Assembly (NCBI GenBank): GCA_021647745.1
Contig: JAKIUB010000011.1
Span: 11,710-75,709, forward strand
Source: Paracoccaceae bacterium
GTDB lineage: Bacteria; Pseudomonadota; Alphaproteobacteria; Rhodobacterales; Rhodobacteraceae
DNA: 64,000 nt
Direction of reading: 5' to 3'
This document shows positions 44,348 through 53,293 of the stretch, in pieces; the stretch's first letter is position 1, and each line of letters starts with the position of its first letter. Made by a program: the position numbers and the translations under genes. Below the pieces are notes generated by a model, which saw nothing but the letters and a program-made list of their open reading frames with translations, had not been told where the DNA came from and searched no databases.

Positions 44348-45163
44348 TTAGATAATCGCGCCGCGCACCTTGGCCGAGATCCACTCGCCAATGATAACCG
44401 CAAACAGGATAACCAGCAGGATCAGACTGACCTGTGGCCAGGCCAGCACGTTGAGCGAGGATTGCAACTGCAAGCCAATGCCGCCTGCGCCCACCAGCCC
44501 CAGCACGGTGCTTTCGCGGATGTTGATATCCCAGCGGAAAACAGCAATGCCGGCAAAGGCGGGCATGATTTGGGGCACAATGCCATAAACCATCACCTGC
44601 AGCGGGCTGGCCCCGGTGGCACGAATGGCCTCCACCTGGGTTTCGCTGATTTCTTCAATAGCCTCATAAAGCAGCTTGGCACAAAACCCGATCGAGCGGA
44701 TCGAGATCGCGATAAGCCCGGCAAAAACTCCCGGTCCAACAATGGAAACCAGCAGCAAAGCCCAGATCAACGAGTTCACCGAGCGGGTGGAAACGATGAT
44801 CAGCAAGGCAAACGGGCGCACAAAAAACTTGCTTGGCGTGGTATTGCGCGCTGCCATAAAGGCCACCGGCACCGCCATGATCAGGGCAAAGATTGTGCCC
44901 AATGTGGCCATGGCCAAAGTATCCCAGATCGGCCACCAGAGCTGGTTGATGTAGGACCAGCGCGGCGGGGTGGCACGGCTGCCGATATCGACAATAACCT
45001 CCCCGACATTGTCCATCATGAACCACAGCGTTTTATCGGAAATTTCCTGCCAGGACAGGATGAAAATCACCAGCCCGACCAGCCACATTCCCCAGCGGAT
45101 CCACTGCGATTTTGTGGTGCGTAATTGCCAGACTTTCTGGCCGTTTTTCTCTTGCATAGGCAT
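44348..45163 (-). CDS. phnE: Phosphonate-type ABC transporter permease (second PhnE)
   Basis: A 271-residue permease with about six helices. The binding-protein-dependent transport loop is EAIRATGASPLQVMVYGIVPQ and is typical of PhnE, as is the later NIRESTVLGLVGAGGIG. Its ATG shares one base with the stop of the other phnE gene. The two permeases are likely a heterodimer in one importer. It abuts the HAD gene downstream. Confidence 0.93.
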   Translation of the reverse strand: MPMQEKNGQKVWQLRTTKSQWIRWGMWLVGLVIFILSWQEISDKTLWFMMDNVGEVIVDIGSRATPPRWSYINQLWWPIWDTLAMATLGTIFALIMAVPVAFMAARNTTPSKFFVRPFALLIIVSTRSVNSLIWALLLVSIVGPGVFAGLIAISIRSIGFCAKLLYEAIEEISETQVEAIRATGASPLQVMVYGIVPQIMPAFAGIAVFRWDINIRESTVLGLVGAGGIGLQLQSSLNVLAWPQVSLILLVILFAVIIGEWISAKVRGAII

Positions 45164-45975
45164 TACTGGATCCTCGCGCGGATGATACCGGAGAGATATT
45201 CAAGGAACATCACGGTAACGATAATGATCAACAGGATGGCGGCAACCGTATCAAACTCATAGCGACTAAACGCGGTGTTGAGCGTGCCGCCAATGCCACC
45301 CGCCCCCACCAGACCAAGCACGGCTGATTCGCGAAAGTTGATATCAAGCCGATACATGGAAAGCCCGATCAGGCGCGGCATCACTTGCGGCTGCACCCCG
45401 AAATTGATCCACTGTGTCCAGCTTGCTCCGGTGGACTTTATGGCCTCGGCCTGAGATTTACTCATGTTTTCAATGTCTTCCGCCAGAAGCTTGGCCAAAA
45501 AGCCAATGGTGGCAAAGCTCAGGGTTATAAAGCCGGCCAACGGGCCAAAGCCGAGGATAGCTACCAGAATGATCGCCACGATTATCTCGTTGAGGGCGCG
45601 CGACACCGCAATAACCGCCCGACAAACCAGATAAACCGGCAGCGGGGCAATATTGCGCGCCGCGCCCAGCGCAATCGGGATCGAAATAGCGATACCCACC
45701 ACGGTCGAGGCAATGGTCATCACCACACTCTCGTAGATACCTTTATAAATATCATCCCAGCGCGAGGTGAAATCAGGGTCGCCAAAGGCGCTGATGAATT
45801 GCCAGCCACGCTCCCAGCCGCGGGCGATGCGGCCAAAATTGATGTCAATCCCCGACCATGCGGCGGCAAAATAGGCGATTGATCCGAGGATCAGCGCCCA
45901 GCGCCAAGCCGGGTTTTTGATGAAATGCGGTTTTTTCCAAGCCTGTCCGAGCTTGGCCTCAAGTGCCACGCTCAT
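45163..45975 (-). CDS. phnE: Phosphonate-type ABC transporter permease (first PhnE)
   Basis: A 270-residue permease of the same family as the following gene, with EAIKSTGASWTQWINFGVQPQ and NFRESAVLGLVGAGGIGG. An N-terminal cytoplasmic segment of about 25 residues precedes the first helix. It overlaps phnC by 4 bp. Part of phnD-phnC-phnE-phnE. Confidence 0.93.
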   Translation of the reverse strand: MSVALEAKLGQAWKKPHFIKNPAWRWALILGSIAYFAAAWSGIDINFGRIARGWERGWQFISAFGDPDFTSRWDDIYKGIYESVVMTIASTVVGIAISIPIALGAARNIAPLPVYLVCRAVIAVSRALNEIIVAIILVAILGFGPLAGFITLSFATIGFLAKLLAEDIENMSKSQAEAIKSTGASWTQWINFGVQPQVMPRLIGLSMYRLDINFRESAVLGLVGAGGIGGTLNTAFSRYEFDTVAAILLIIIVTVMFLEYLSGIIRARIQ

Positions 45976-46760
45976 ACTGCTTCTTCCGCGTCATCATCAA
46001 CCTTTTCGATGGTCGCTTCCCAGTCTTCCTCGCCATAAATCTGGGTCAGCACTTCCGGGGTTAGTTCAGTTGGTGCGCCGTCAAAAACCACTTTTCCGGT
46101 TTCCAGCCCGATCACGCGTTGCACAAACATTTGCGCCAGCGCCACATCGTGGATGTTGATAATCGCCGAAAGCCCGCGCTCCTCACAAAGCTCGACAATC
46201 AGCCGCATGATCTGGCGCGAGGTTTTAGGGTCCAGACTGGCGGTTGGCTCGTCAACCAGCAAAAGCGAAGGGTTTTGAATGAGCGCCCGGGCAATGCCCA
46301 CCCTTTGGCGCTGCCCGCCCGAAAGCTCGTCGGCGCGTTTATCAACCATTGCCAGCAGGCCAACACGGTCAAGCAGGCGGTAAGCCTCATCGACATCTTT
46401 TTGCGGAAATTTGCGAAACAGGCTGCGCCAGAAGCCGACATAGCCCAAGCGCCCGGAAAGCACGTTTTCCATTACGGTGAGGCGCTCAACCAATGCGTAT
46501 TCCTGAAAGATCATCCCCATTTTGCGGCGCGCCTTGCGCAGCCCGCCAGAGCCGAGGGTCGTAATATTTATGTCATCAAGCAATGCCTCGCCAGAGGTCG
46601 GCTCGACCAGGCGGTTTACACAGCGAATCAGGGTGGATTTACCGGCCCCTGATGGCCCGATCAAGGCTACAACCTGCCCGTCGGGGATGCTCAGAGTGAC
46701 ATCGCTTAGCGCCTTGTCTCCCGTATTATATACTTTTGTCAGGCCATTTAATTGTAGCAT
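45972..46760 (-). CDS. phnC: Phosphonate-type ABC transporter ATPase
   Basis: A 262-residue ATPase. Walker A is GPSGAGKST, the signature is LSGGQRQRVGIARAL and Walker B is LLLVDEPTASLD; the H-loop His is in INIHDVAL. The sequence IFQEYALVERLTVMENVLSGRLG is typical of PhnC. It powers uptake of phosphonates or related phosphorus compounds (family knowledge). About 64 bp with a stable hairpin separate it from phnD upstream. Confidence 0.94.
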   Translation of the reverse strand: MLQLNGLTKVYNTGDKALSDVTLSIPDGQVVALIGPSGAGKSTLIRCVNRLVEPTSGEALLDDINITTLGSGGLRKARRKMGMIFQEYALVERLTVMENVLSGRLGYVGFWRSLFRKFPQKDVDEAYRLLDRVGLLAMVDKRADELSGGQRQRVGIARALIQNPSLLLVDEPTASLDPKTSRQIMRLIVELCEERGLSAIINIHDVALAQMFVQRVIGLETGKVVFDGAPTELTPEVLTQIYGEEDWEATIEKVDDDAEEAV

Positions 46761-46782
46761 TTTCCACCCTCGAGATACAGAA

Positions 46783-46810
46783 ATGGCGCCCGCAATCTGG
46801 CGGACGCCAT
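46783..46810 (-). terminator. Hairpin between phnD and phnC (possible attenuator)
   Basis: Arms ATGGCGCCCGC and GCGGACGCCAT pair over 11 bases with one G-T (G-U in RNA), loop six bases. Placed after the binding-protein gene and before the ATPase gene, such a hairpin often protects the phnD part of the message or ends a share of transcripts. No long T-run follows on the minus strand. Confidence 0.6.
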
Positions 46811-46824
46811 GTTTTTATTAATGC

Positions 46825-47796
46825 TTATTCGCAAGCGTAGGATACGCCGTTTGCTGCGTCTATTTTGCGAATCACGTCCCAGAAAACCTTGTAGGTCATT
46901 GGCAGGAACTGGCCCTCGTTCGATTTCTCGAATTCGCGCTGCAGCGAAGAACCTTCCCAGTCAAAGGTAAAGAACGCCTCCTGAATTTGCGCTTTCAGTT
47001 CCGGGTCGAGGTTATAAGAAACCCCGAAACCTGTGGTTGGGAATGTTTGCGATTTGTAGATCGAAACCACCTGATCGGCGGTGATTACCTCGCGGGATAG
47101 CATCCGCGACAGAACCGAGTTGGCGATGGCCGCAGCCATGTAATCCTGATTGGCAACGCCGAGGATCGAATTATCATGCTTGCCCGAAAATACCGGCTCG
47201 AAATCACGGTCTGCGACCATGTCAAAATCGGAAGCCAGGATCGCCGAAGGCGCCTTGAAACCCGAATTCGAAGTTGGCGAGGTGAAGGCAAGCTGACCAC
47301 CACGGATATCCTCTACCGCTTCCACGCCGGAGCCTGGATAGGTGATGATTTCCATCTCGTAACCAAAGCCGCCGTCAAGCGAAGCCATGATGGTAAAGGG
47401 GTTGAAGCCCGCACAATTGACCGCCAGAGGGTTGGAGCCGGTGTTGAAGCCCGCGATATGCAGACGGCCGGAGCGCATTGCCTCGATCTGGGCAGCGTTG
47501 GACTGAACCGGGAAGAACACTACGTCTTTGCCGGTTTTTTCTTCGAGGAAGGTCAGAAAATCGGACCATGCCTCTTCATATACAGCCGGATCTTCCACCG
47601 GTGTATAGGCAAAGATCAGAGTGTCAGGGTTAACGAGATCGGCGGGGTCGGTCGGTGTGTCGGCGAGCAGGTCACCGTCACGGTCGCAATATTTTACGTC
47701 AAGATCGCCGCGCGGGCAGTCTTCCTGCGCAAAAGCTGTGCTTCCCACACTGAGCAAAAGCGCAACCGTGGCCGCGCCCAAAAGGTTGGTTTTCAT
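46825..47796 (-). CDS. phnD: Phosphonate-type substrate-binding protein
   Basis: A 323-residue periplasmic binding protein with signal peptide (cleavage after STAFAQ). Family motifs include FAYTPVEDP, AQIEAMRSGRLHIAGFNTG, and DIRGGQLAFTSPTSNSGF, where Ser/Thr residues hold the phosphonate. Four cysteines in the mature protein, including CPRGDLDVKYC near the N-terminus, could form disulfides. GGAGGAAG precedes the ATG. A long dyad lies 25-53 bp upstream. Ligand cannot be told; no C-P lyase genes are in the window. Confidence 0.93.
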   Translation of the reverse strand: MKTNLLGAATVALLLSVGSTAFAQEDCPRGDLDVKYCDRDGDLLADTPTDPADLVNPDTLIFAYTPVEDPAVYEEAWSDFLTFLEEKTGKDVVFFPVQSNAAQIEAMRSGRLHIAGFNTGSNPLAVNCAGFNPFTIMASLDGGFGYEMEIITYPGSGVEAVEDIRGGQLAFTSPTSNSGFKAPSAILASDFDMVADRDFEPVFSGKHDNSILGVANQDYMAAAIANSVLSRMLSREVITADQVVSIYKSQTFPTTGFGVSYNLDPELKAQIQEAFFTFDWEGSSLQREFEKSNEGQFLPMTYKVFWDVIRKIDAANGVSYACE

Positions 47797-47820
47797 GTTT
47801 CTTCCTCCACTTTTTATTTT

Positions 47821-47849
47821 GTGCCAAAAGTAGAGGATACTTTTGGCAC
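47821..47849. promoter_or_regulatory. 29-bp inverted repeat upstream of phnD
   Basis: Perfect 12-base arms GTGCCAAAAGTA and TACTTTTGGCAC with a 5-base spacer GAGGA, 25 bp before the phnD ATG. It does not look like the Pho box (CTGTCAT direct repeats). On the minus strand it is followed by A-rich sequence, so it is not a terminator. It may be an operator for a dimeric repressor or a leader hairpin. Confidence 0.55.
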
Positions 47850-47943
47850 TAATGCAACTGGCAAGTTTAGTATTTTATTATTTTCTTCGGCTAAATTTCA
47901 ATTGTTACAAGCTGTGGATATACAAGACGGAAAATCGCCCGTT

Positions 47944-48219
47944 TTATTCGTCTGGTTCTAGAGGTGACCGCCTGAAATACTGGGCAGCGATAACCCCGAG
48001 AGCCACGATAAGCACCACGGCAATATCCTGCGCCGGGAGTGATTCTCCGAGAAAGGGCTTTAGAAAGTAGAAGTTCGAGACTTCTACCGCCCCGAGAGCA
48101 AAAACACACCGATAGCATTAATAGCGGCGAGGCATAGGCCACCGCAATGCGCCGAGGTAAAAACGCTACTCCACATCAACACAAAGACAAAACCCCATCA
48201 AAAGGGCGAGGATGTCCAT
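47944..48219 (-). pseudogene. Deleted, frameshifted EamA/DMT transporter
   Basis: An ATG at 48219 with GTGGAG upstream opens MDILALLMGFCLCV; after a one-base shift the frame gives LMWSSVFTSA, the typical first-helix sequence of EamA transporters. It then runs directly into CLAAINAIGVF and, after another shift at a T-run, ALGAVEVSNFYFLKPFLGES and DIAVVLIVALGVIAAQYFRR, the typical last two helices. The middle of the protein (roughly 200 residues) is missing. The parts were found by reading three minus-strand frames by hand. Confidence 0.6.
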
Positions 48220-48261
48220 GGTTTGCTCCACAAAACGGGCGAAAAACCGGGCAACACCGGT

Positions 48262-48483
48262 TTATTTGTCTGTGTCTTGCAGCATGCGTTTTATCTTCAA
48301 AGCCTTCTCGAAGTGGTCTAGCTCATGCCTCTGAATCCACCAAATGGCGGCTTCTATCAACAGCTCGGGGTCATCATTTTTGTTCTTGAAAAAGGCATAA
48401 AAAGACAGCCCGACATTTTCGCCCTTGGCCTGAATTTTCTCATCGCAAATTCTAATGGCTTTTTGCTTTAAAGTAGCTCTCAT
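48262..48483 (-). CDS. Small conserved protein (DUF6500-like)
   Basis: A 73-residue soluble protein, MRATLKQKAIRICDEKIQ at the start and a central GENVGLSFYAFFKNKNDD, followed by a helix with WWIQRHELDHFEKA. I recall similar short proteins in marine Alphaproteobacteria annotated as DUF6500; function is unknown. No signal peptide or membrane segment. It lies between the broken EamA gene and the transglutaminase-like gene, all on the minus strand. Confidence 0.7.
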   Translation of the reverse strand: MRATLKQKAIRICDEKIQAKGENVGLSFYAFFKNKNDDPELLIEAAIWWIQRHELDHFEKALKIKRMLQDTDK

Positions 48484-48545
48484 TTTATTCCGCTTTTATT
48501 TCACGTCTGCTTTTCCTGCGTAGCGGTGTTTACGGGCGGATGCAA

Positions 48546-49259
48546 TCACAGCAGCTTACCGCGCCGTATCTTGGCCGCGCGGGCGTTCATCCAGTGGCGA
48601 ATAAAAACCCGGTAAAGCCATGCTTTGGGCTTGGAAAACTGCTGTCGGTGTTGCTGATAAAACGCATCTGGCGTGTCAAAAATGCCAAAATCGTTATTGA
48701 TGCCGGTGCGCTGGATATAGGTATCCTCGCCCACCCAATTTACCTGCGGAGCCGCGAGGTTATCGGTGCCCACACCATAGCCACACAGCGTGTTGCCCTT
48801 GGGCAGGAAGTGCTTTTGCACATTGGTCAGATAGGCCTCATCGAGAATAAATCCCTCAAGGTTTACCCAGCGGGTGCCGTCAAAAACCTCGACCCATGAA
48901 TGCAGGATATCGTTTGGTGCGATTGGGTAAAACAGCGGCGGTATCACGCCCTTTTGGAGTGATTTTTTGATGGTAAACCCGTGCAGGCGGCAGGGAATGC
49001 CCACGGCGCGCATAAGCGCCATCAGCAAGGTGCCTTTGGTGTTGCATTGACCATAGCCATCTTTCAGCACTTTCGAGGCAGGAATGTTATCATCAACATT
49101 ATAGCCGAACAGAATCTCGTTGCGCACAAAGCCATAGACGGCTCCGATGCGCTCTTGCATTGGCAGGCTGCCCCATTGGCGCGCTTCAACAAGCGTTTTC
49201 AAGCCTTGGCTTTCATAATCCAGCAATGGGGTCGGCGCGGTAAGGGTTTGGGTGTCCAT
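48546..49259 (-). CDS. Transglutaminase-like domain protein
   Basis: A 237-residue cytoplasmic-looking protein with a transglutaminase/protease-like core. The Cys-His-Asp triad can be placed: Cys in DGYGQCNTKGTLLMALM, His in DILHSWVEVF and Asp in EGFILDEAY. Substrate and role are unknown. The ATG at 49259 is preferred because AAAGGAT lies before it; another ATG is nine codons upstream. It follows the HU gene and its terminator. Confidence 0.85.
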   Translation of the reverse strand: MDTQTLTAPTPLLDYESQGLKTLVEARQWGSLPMQERIGAVYGFVRNEILFGYNVDDNIPASKVLKDGYGQCNTKGTLLMALMRAVGIPCRLHGFTIKKSLQKGVIPPLFYPIAPNDILHSWVEVFDGTRWVNLEGFILDEAYLTNVQKHFLPKGNTLCGYGVGTDNLAAPQVNWVGEDTYIQRTGINNDFGIFDTPDAFYQQHRQQFSKPKAWLYRVFIRHWMNARAAKIRRGKLL

Positions 49260-49331
49260 TTTTTTATAATCCTTTGGTTTGACCATAGGGGTATAATTCC
49301 TCTAGTGACTAGAGCTTCAAGAGGTATTTAC

Positions 49332-49358
49332 AAAAAAAGGGCCGCCAAATGGCAGCCC
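49332..49358 (-). terminator. Rho-independent terminator after the HU gene
   Basis: On the minus strand GGGCTGCC-ATTT-GGCGGCCC pairs over eight bases (one G-U) and is followed by seven Ts. It lies about 20 bp after the HU stop. Confidence 0.88.
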
Positions 49359-49379
49359 CTATAAAACATATGTAACAGC

Positions 49380-49670
49380 TTAGCTGTTGATCAGGTCTTT
49401 CAGCGCCTTGGCGATGGTCACCTTGGCAACGCGGTCTGCGCCCTTTTTCATTTGCTCGCCGGTGGCCGGGTTGCGTACCATGCGCTCGGGGCGGTCACGG
49501 CAGACAAATTTGCCAAGACCGGGCAGGGTTACAGCGCCGCCGTCTTGCAATTCGGTTGTCACGATTTTTTCCAAAGCTTCGAGCGCGCCTTTGGCAGCAT
49601 TTTTATCGGTACCCATCTCTTCGGAAAGAGCGGAGATCAGTTGTGCTTTGGTCATAGCTTTCTTTGTCAT
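49380..49670 (-). CDS. hup: HU-family DNA-binding protein
   Basis: A 96-residue histone-like protein that bends DNA. It has the HU fold signature GAVTLPGLGKFVCRDRPERM and RNPATGEQMKKG, the arm that inserts into the minor groove. The ATG at 49670 has GGGGG upstream and gives MTKKAMTKAQLISAL; an ATG four codons earlier is also in frame. Monocistronic, with its own terminator. Confidence 0.93.
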   Translation of the reverse strand: MTKKAMTKAQLISALSEEMGTDKNAAKGALEALEKIVTTELQDGGAVTLPGLGKFVCRDRPERMVRNPATGEQMKKGADRVAKVTIAKALKDLINS

Positions 49671-49836
49671 GGTTTCCCCCATTTGACGTTGGTTTTGTGT
49701 TGAGCGACCCTTTTGGCCTTTCCCGCAAGACTAAATCCGTTTTGAACGCGAAACTCAATCAAAGATTTCCCATTTCGCAACTTTTTTGACTCTTTAATCA
49801 ATAAAGTTCGCTTAAATTCACTATTCCTGCGTTATT

Positions 49837-51327
49837 TTACAGAAAAGCCGTCTCTTCAAAGCTGCGAAGCTTGCGTGAATGCAGGCGCTCCAGCGGCATC
49901 TCGCGTAAGGATTCCATCGCATGAATGCCTATTTTAAGGTGTTGGGCCACTTGTGATTTGTAAAAAGCAGTAGCCATGCCGGGCAATTTAAGCTCCCCGT
50001 GCAGCGGTTTGTCCGAAACACAAAGCAAGGTGCCGTAAGGCACGCGAAAGCGAAACCCGTTGGCGGCGATGGTGGCGCTTTCCATATCCAGCGCAATGGC
50101 GCGCGACTGGCTGAGGCGGAAAACCGGGCCAGAGGTTTCACGCAATTCCCAATTGCGATTGTCAATCGTCGCCACGGTGCCGGTGCGCATAATCTTTTTC
50201 AGGTCATAGCCCGAATAATCGGTGACCGCCGCCACCGCCTGCTCCAGTGCCACCTGCACCTCGGCCAAAGGCGGGATCGGCACCGAGGTCGGCAGGTCGT
50301 CATCCAGCACCTTGTCTTCGCGCATATAGGCATGCGCCAGCACATAATCCCCAAGGGATTGCGAGTTACGCAGCCCCGCGCAGTGCCCCAGCATCAGCCA
50401 GACATGCGGGCGCAGCACCGCCACATGGTCGGTGATGGTTTTGGCATTGCTTGGTCCGACCCCGATATTAACCATGGTAATGCCCGAGCCATCTTTGCGA
50501 GTCAGATGATAGGTGGGCATTTGCGGGGTGCGACCAGCCGGGCCACCGCTACTGCCGCTGGCGGTGGTGATTATATTGCCGCCCTCGACCACTGAATCAT
50601 ACCCGCTATCGGGGTCTTTCACCTGCGCATGGGCGAAGCTCAAAAACTCGTCCATATAAAACTGATAGTTGGTAAACAGCACATGGTTTTGAAAATGCGT
50701 CGGGCTGGTGGCAGTATAATGACTGAGCCGCGCCAGCGAATAATCTACCCGTTGCGCCGTAAAAGGCCCGAGCGGCAGCGCGCCCTGTGCATCCGCCCCG
50801 GCGGTGCCGTTCACGATGGCATCATTGGTGCATTCGAGATCGGGTACATCAAAAACATCGCGCATCGGGCGCTCCAGCCTATCCTCGATTGCGCCTTCAA
50901 TATGCGCGCCCTCTTTCATGGCAAAATGCACAGGGATCGGGATGTCGGAGATGGAGACCTCCACCGGCACACCGTGGTTTTGCAGCAAAAGCCCGATCTG
51001 CTGCTCCAGATAGCCGGCAAACAGATCAGGGCGGGTGATGTTGATCGCATATTTCCCCGGCTCGGCCACATGGCCAAAGGCAAGGCGGGTGTCGAGCTTG
51101 GCATGGGTGGTGGTGGTAATGCTGACCTGCGGATAAAACGCGCGGTAACGCCCTTTGGGGGCCTGCCCGTCCATCACCGCCTCGAAATTGGCCCGCAAAA
51201 ACTGGGTGGACTGGTTATAGAGCGCTTGTAGCTTGCGCACCGCTTTGGCCGCATCGGTAAAGCGCTCGGATTGCAAGGGTGTCGGGGAAAGAACCGGCAG
51301 GTCGGTCAGGCCCAGATGCTGGCTCAT
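49837..51327 (-). CDS. amn: AMP nucleosidase
   Basis: Hydrolyses AMP to adenine and ribose 5-phosphate. The 496-residue length and the N-terminal Amn domain (residues ~1-170) followed by a nucleoside-phosphorylase-like domain with VNIGVGPSNAKTITDH, MLGHCAGLRNSQSLGDY and ALDMESATIAANGFRF identify the enzyme. The start overlaps the adenine deaminase stop by 4 bp (ATGA), so the two are one operon in which the product of this enzyme is the substrate of the other. Confidence 0.94.
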   Translation of the reverse strand: MSQHLGLTDLPVLSPTPLQSERFTDAAKAVRKLQALYNQSTQFLRANFEAVMDGQAPKGRYRAFYPQVSITTTTHAKLDTRLAFGHVAEPGKYAINITRPDLFAGYLEQQIGLLLQNHGVPVEVSISDIPIPVHFAMKEGAHIEGAIEDRLERPMRDVFDVPDLECTNDAIVNGTAGADAQGALPLGPFTAQRVDYSLARLSHYTATSPTHFQNHVLFTNYQFYMDEFLSFAHAQVKDPDSGYDSVVEGGNIITTASGSSGGPAGRTPQMPTYHLTRKDGSGITMVNIGVGPSNAKTITDHVAVLRPHVWLMLGHCAGLRNSQSLGDYVLAHAYMREDKVLDDDLPTSVPIPPLAEVQVALEQAVAAVTDYSGYDLKKIMRTGTVATIDNRNWELRETSGPVFRLSQSRAIALDMESATIAANGFRFRVPYGTLLCVSDKPLHGELKLPGMATAFYKSQVAQHLKIGIHAMESLREMPLERLHSRKLRSFEETAFL

Positions 51328-53144
51328 ACCTCGTTCTCCACAAACAGCTCGGTTTTCTCGAAAGTTCTCACGTCAATCAGCCCTTTGTCCGATATCCGCA
51401 GCTCGGGAATAACCACCAACCCCAGCAGGGAGTGTTGCATATAGGCGTTATTCAGAGTGCAGCCACAGGCGGCCATCGCCGCCACCATTTTATCAGCCGC
51501 CGCTGCCACCTCCACCGCGGGCGCGTCAGACATCAGCCCGCCAATCGGCAGCTTCACCAGCGCCAGCTCTTTGCCCTCGGAGATCACCACAACCCCGCCT
51601 TGCACCTCTTGCAAGCGGTTGGCGGCTTGGGCCATATCGGCCTTGTTGGTGCCGATCACGATCATATGGTGGCTGTCATGCGCCACGGTCGAGGCCACAG
51701 CGCAGGGTTTGTTATAGCCAAAGCCCGATACAAAGGCGTTGACCACCTCGCCGGTCTCCCGGTGCCGCTCGACCAGCGCAATCTGGCAGACATCTTGATC
51801 AAGGTCACCCACCGCCAGCCCGTCTTCCACCGGCAGCTTGGCGGTCAGCGCTTTGGTGGGCGCTTGGTTTTCAACCACACCAATCACCCGCGCGGTCACG
51901 GCGTTTTTGCCCTCGGGGGCTTTAATATCAAAATCCGTAGCGCCCAATGACCGCTTCATATGCACCGAGTTGGTGGCGGAAACCGGCCACTTGTAATCCG
52001 GCTCGTTGCAAAGAATTTTGCCATCCTCGGCAATCACCTGCCCGCGCGCGATCACGGTCTCGATCGGCAGGGTTTTGAGGTCAGAGGTCAAAATCACATC
52101 CGCCCGCCTTCCCGGCGCAATCGAGCCAAGCTCGCGCTCCAGCCCGAAATGGGTGGCGGTGTTGATGGTGGCCATTTGCAGCGCCACCAATGGCTCCGCC
52201 CCGCACTCGATCGCGTGGCGCACCACCCGGTTCATATGGCCGTCATTTACCAAAGTGCCGGAGTGGCAATCATCGGTGCAGAGCAGAAAATTGCGCGAAT
52301 CCAGCCCGCGCTCGGTAATCGCGGTGATCTGGGTTTTTACATCATACCAGGCAGAGCCGAGCCGCAGCATGGCCCGCATGCCTTGGCGGACCCGCATAAT
52401 CGCATCCGCCTCGGTGGTGCCCTCGTGGTCGTCGGCGGGGCCTCCGGCAGCATAGGCATGAAAATCGGTCAGATCAGGGCTGGCATAATGGCCACCTACG
52501 ACCTTGCCGGCGTTTTGCGTGGCGGCAATGATTGCCAGCATCTTTTCATCCGCGTTGATCACGCCGGGAAAATTCATCATTTCCCCCAGCCCGATGATGT
52601 TGGGCCAATTCATCGCTTCCACCACATCGGCGGGCAATATCTCGCTGCCCGTGGTCTCCAGCCCGGGTGCCGAGGGCGCACAGCTTGGCATTTGCACAAA
52701 CACATTCACCGGCTGCGCCAGCGCCTCGTCATGCATATGGCGCACGCCGGGCAGGCCCATTACATTGGCGATCTCGTGGGGGTCCACAAACATGGTAGTG
52801 GTGCCGTGCGGAATGACAGCGCGGGCAAATTGCGTGACCGTCAGCATGCCGCTCTCGATATGCATATGGGCATCGCACAGGCCGGGAATGGCGTAGCGCC
52901 CCTTGGCGTCGATCACCACCGTATCCGGCCCGATCAGGGTATCGCGATGACCGCCGCAATAGGCAAAGCGGCCCTCGGCAATCGCGATAGTGCTATGCTC
53001 CAGCACTTCGCGCGAGTGCACGTTTACCCATTTGGCGTTTATAATCACCATATCGGCAGCCTCGCGGCCAGCAGCGACATTGATTAGGCGGGGGGCAACT
53101 TCGGCCCAGGTTTTTATCGTATCGGTCATGCGCCAGTTTGCCAT
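51324..53144 (-). CDS. ade: Adenine deaminase
   Basis: Deaminates adenine to hypoxanthine and ammonia. The 606-residue amidohydrolase has the metal motif DAHMHIESGM, the DPHEIANVMG segment, CTDDCHSGTLVNDGH, and the C-terminal domain with HDSHHMIVIG. The frame is open far upstream; the ATG at 53144 follows AAGGAG by 11 bases and gives a normal length, while an ATG five codons later is also possible. First gene of ade-amn. Confidence 0.93.
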   Translation of the reverse strand: MANWRMTDTIKTWAEVAPRLINVAAGREAADMVIINAKWVNVHSREVLEHSTIAIAEGRFAYCGGHRDTLIGPDTVVIDAKGRYAIPGLCDAHMHIESGMLTVTQFARAVIPHGTTTMFVDPHEIANVMGLPGVRHMHDEALAQPVNVFVQMPSCAPSAPGLETTGSEILPADVVEAMNWPNIIGLGEMMNFPGVINADEKMLAIIAATQNAGKVVGGHYASPDLTDFHAYAAGGPADDHEGTTEADAIMRVRQGMRAMLRLGSAWYDVKTQITAITERGLDSRNFLLCTDDCHSGTLVNDGHMNRVVRHAIECGAEPLVALQMATINTATHFGLERELGSIAPGRRADVILTSDLKTLPIETVIARGQVIAEDGKILCNEPDYKWPVSATNSVHMKRSLGATDFDIKAPEGKNAVTARVIGVVENQAPTKALTAKLPVEDGLAVGDLDQDVCQIALVERHRETGEVVNAFVSGFGYNKPCAVASTVAHDSHHMIVIGTNKADMAQAANRLQEVQGGVVVISEGKELALVKLPIGGLMSDAPAVEVAAAADKMVAAMAACGCTLNNAYMQHSLLGLVVIPELRISDKGLIDVRTFEKTELFVENEV

Positions 53145-53243
53145 AAACCGGCGAACTCCTTCAAGCGGATTTTTGACCGGTTGTAAAAACTTCATGCAGC
53201 ATGGCTTCCAGCGCCGCCAAGGCCACGGTGTCATAGACACAAT

Positions 53244-53270
53244 AAAACCGCCCCCGTTCCACAGGGGCGG
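53244..53270 (-). terminator. Rho-independent terminator after amtB
   Basis: On the minus strand CCGCCCC-TGTGGAACG-GGGGCGG is followed by TTTTATT. It lies about 23 bp after the amtB stop and ahead of ade. Confidence 0.85.
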
Positions 53271-53293
53271 CTCCAATTGCTCTTTAGGCCATA

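Noticed and set aside
43814..45124. 436-codon open frame antisense to the HAD and phnE genes
   Set aside because: Composition (His, Gln, Arg rich) is that of a shadow frame; both genes on the other strand have clear family motifs.
51960..53087. 375-codon open frame antisense to adenine deaminase
   Set aside because: Adenine deaminase has all metal motifs on the minus strand; the plus-strand frame shows no recognisable domain.
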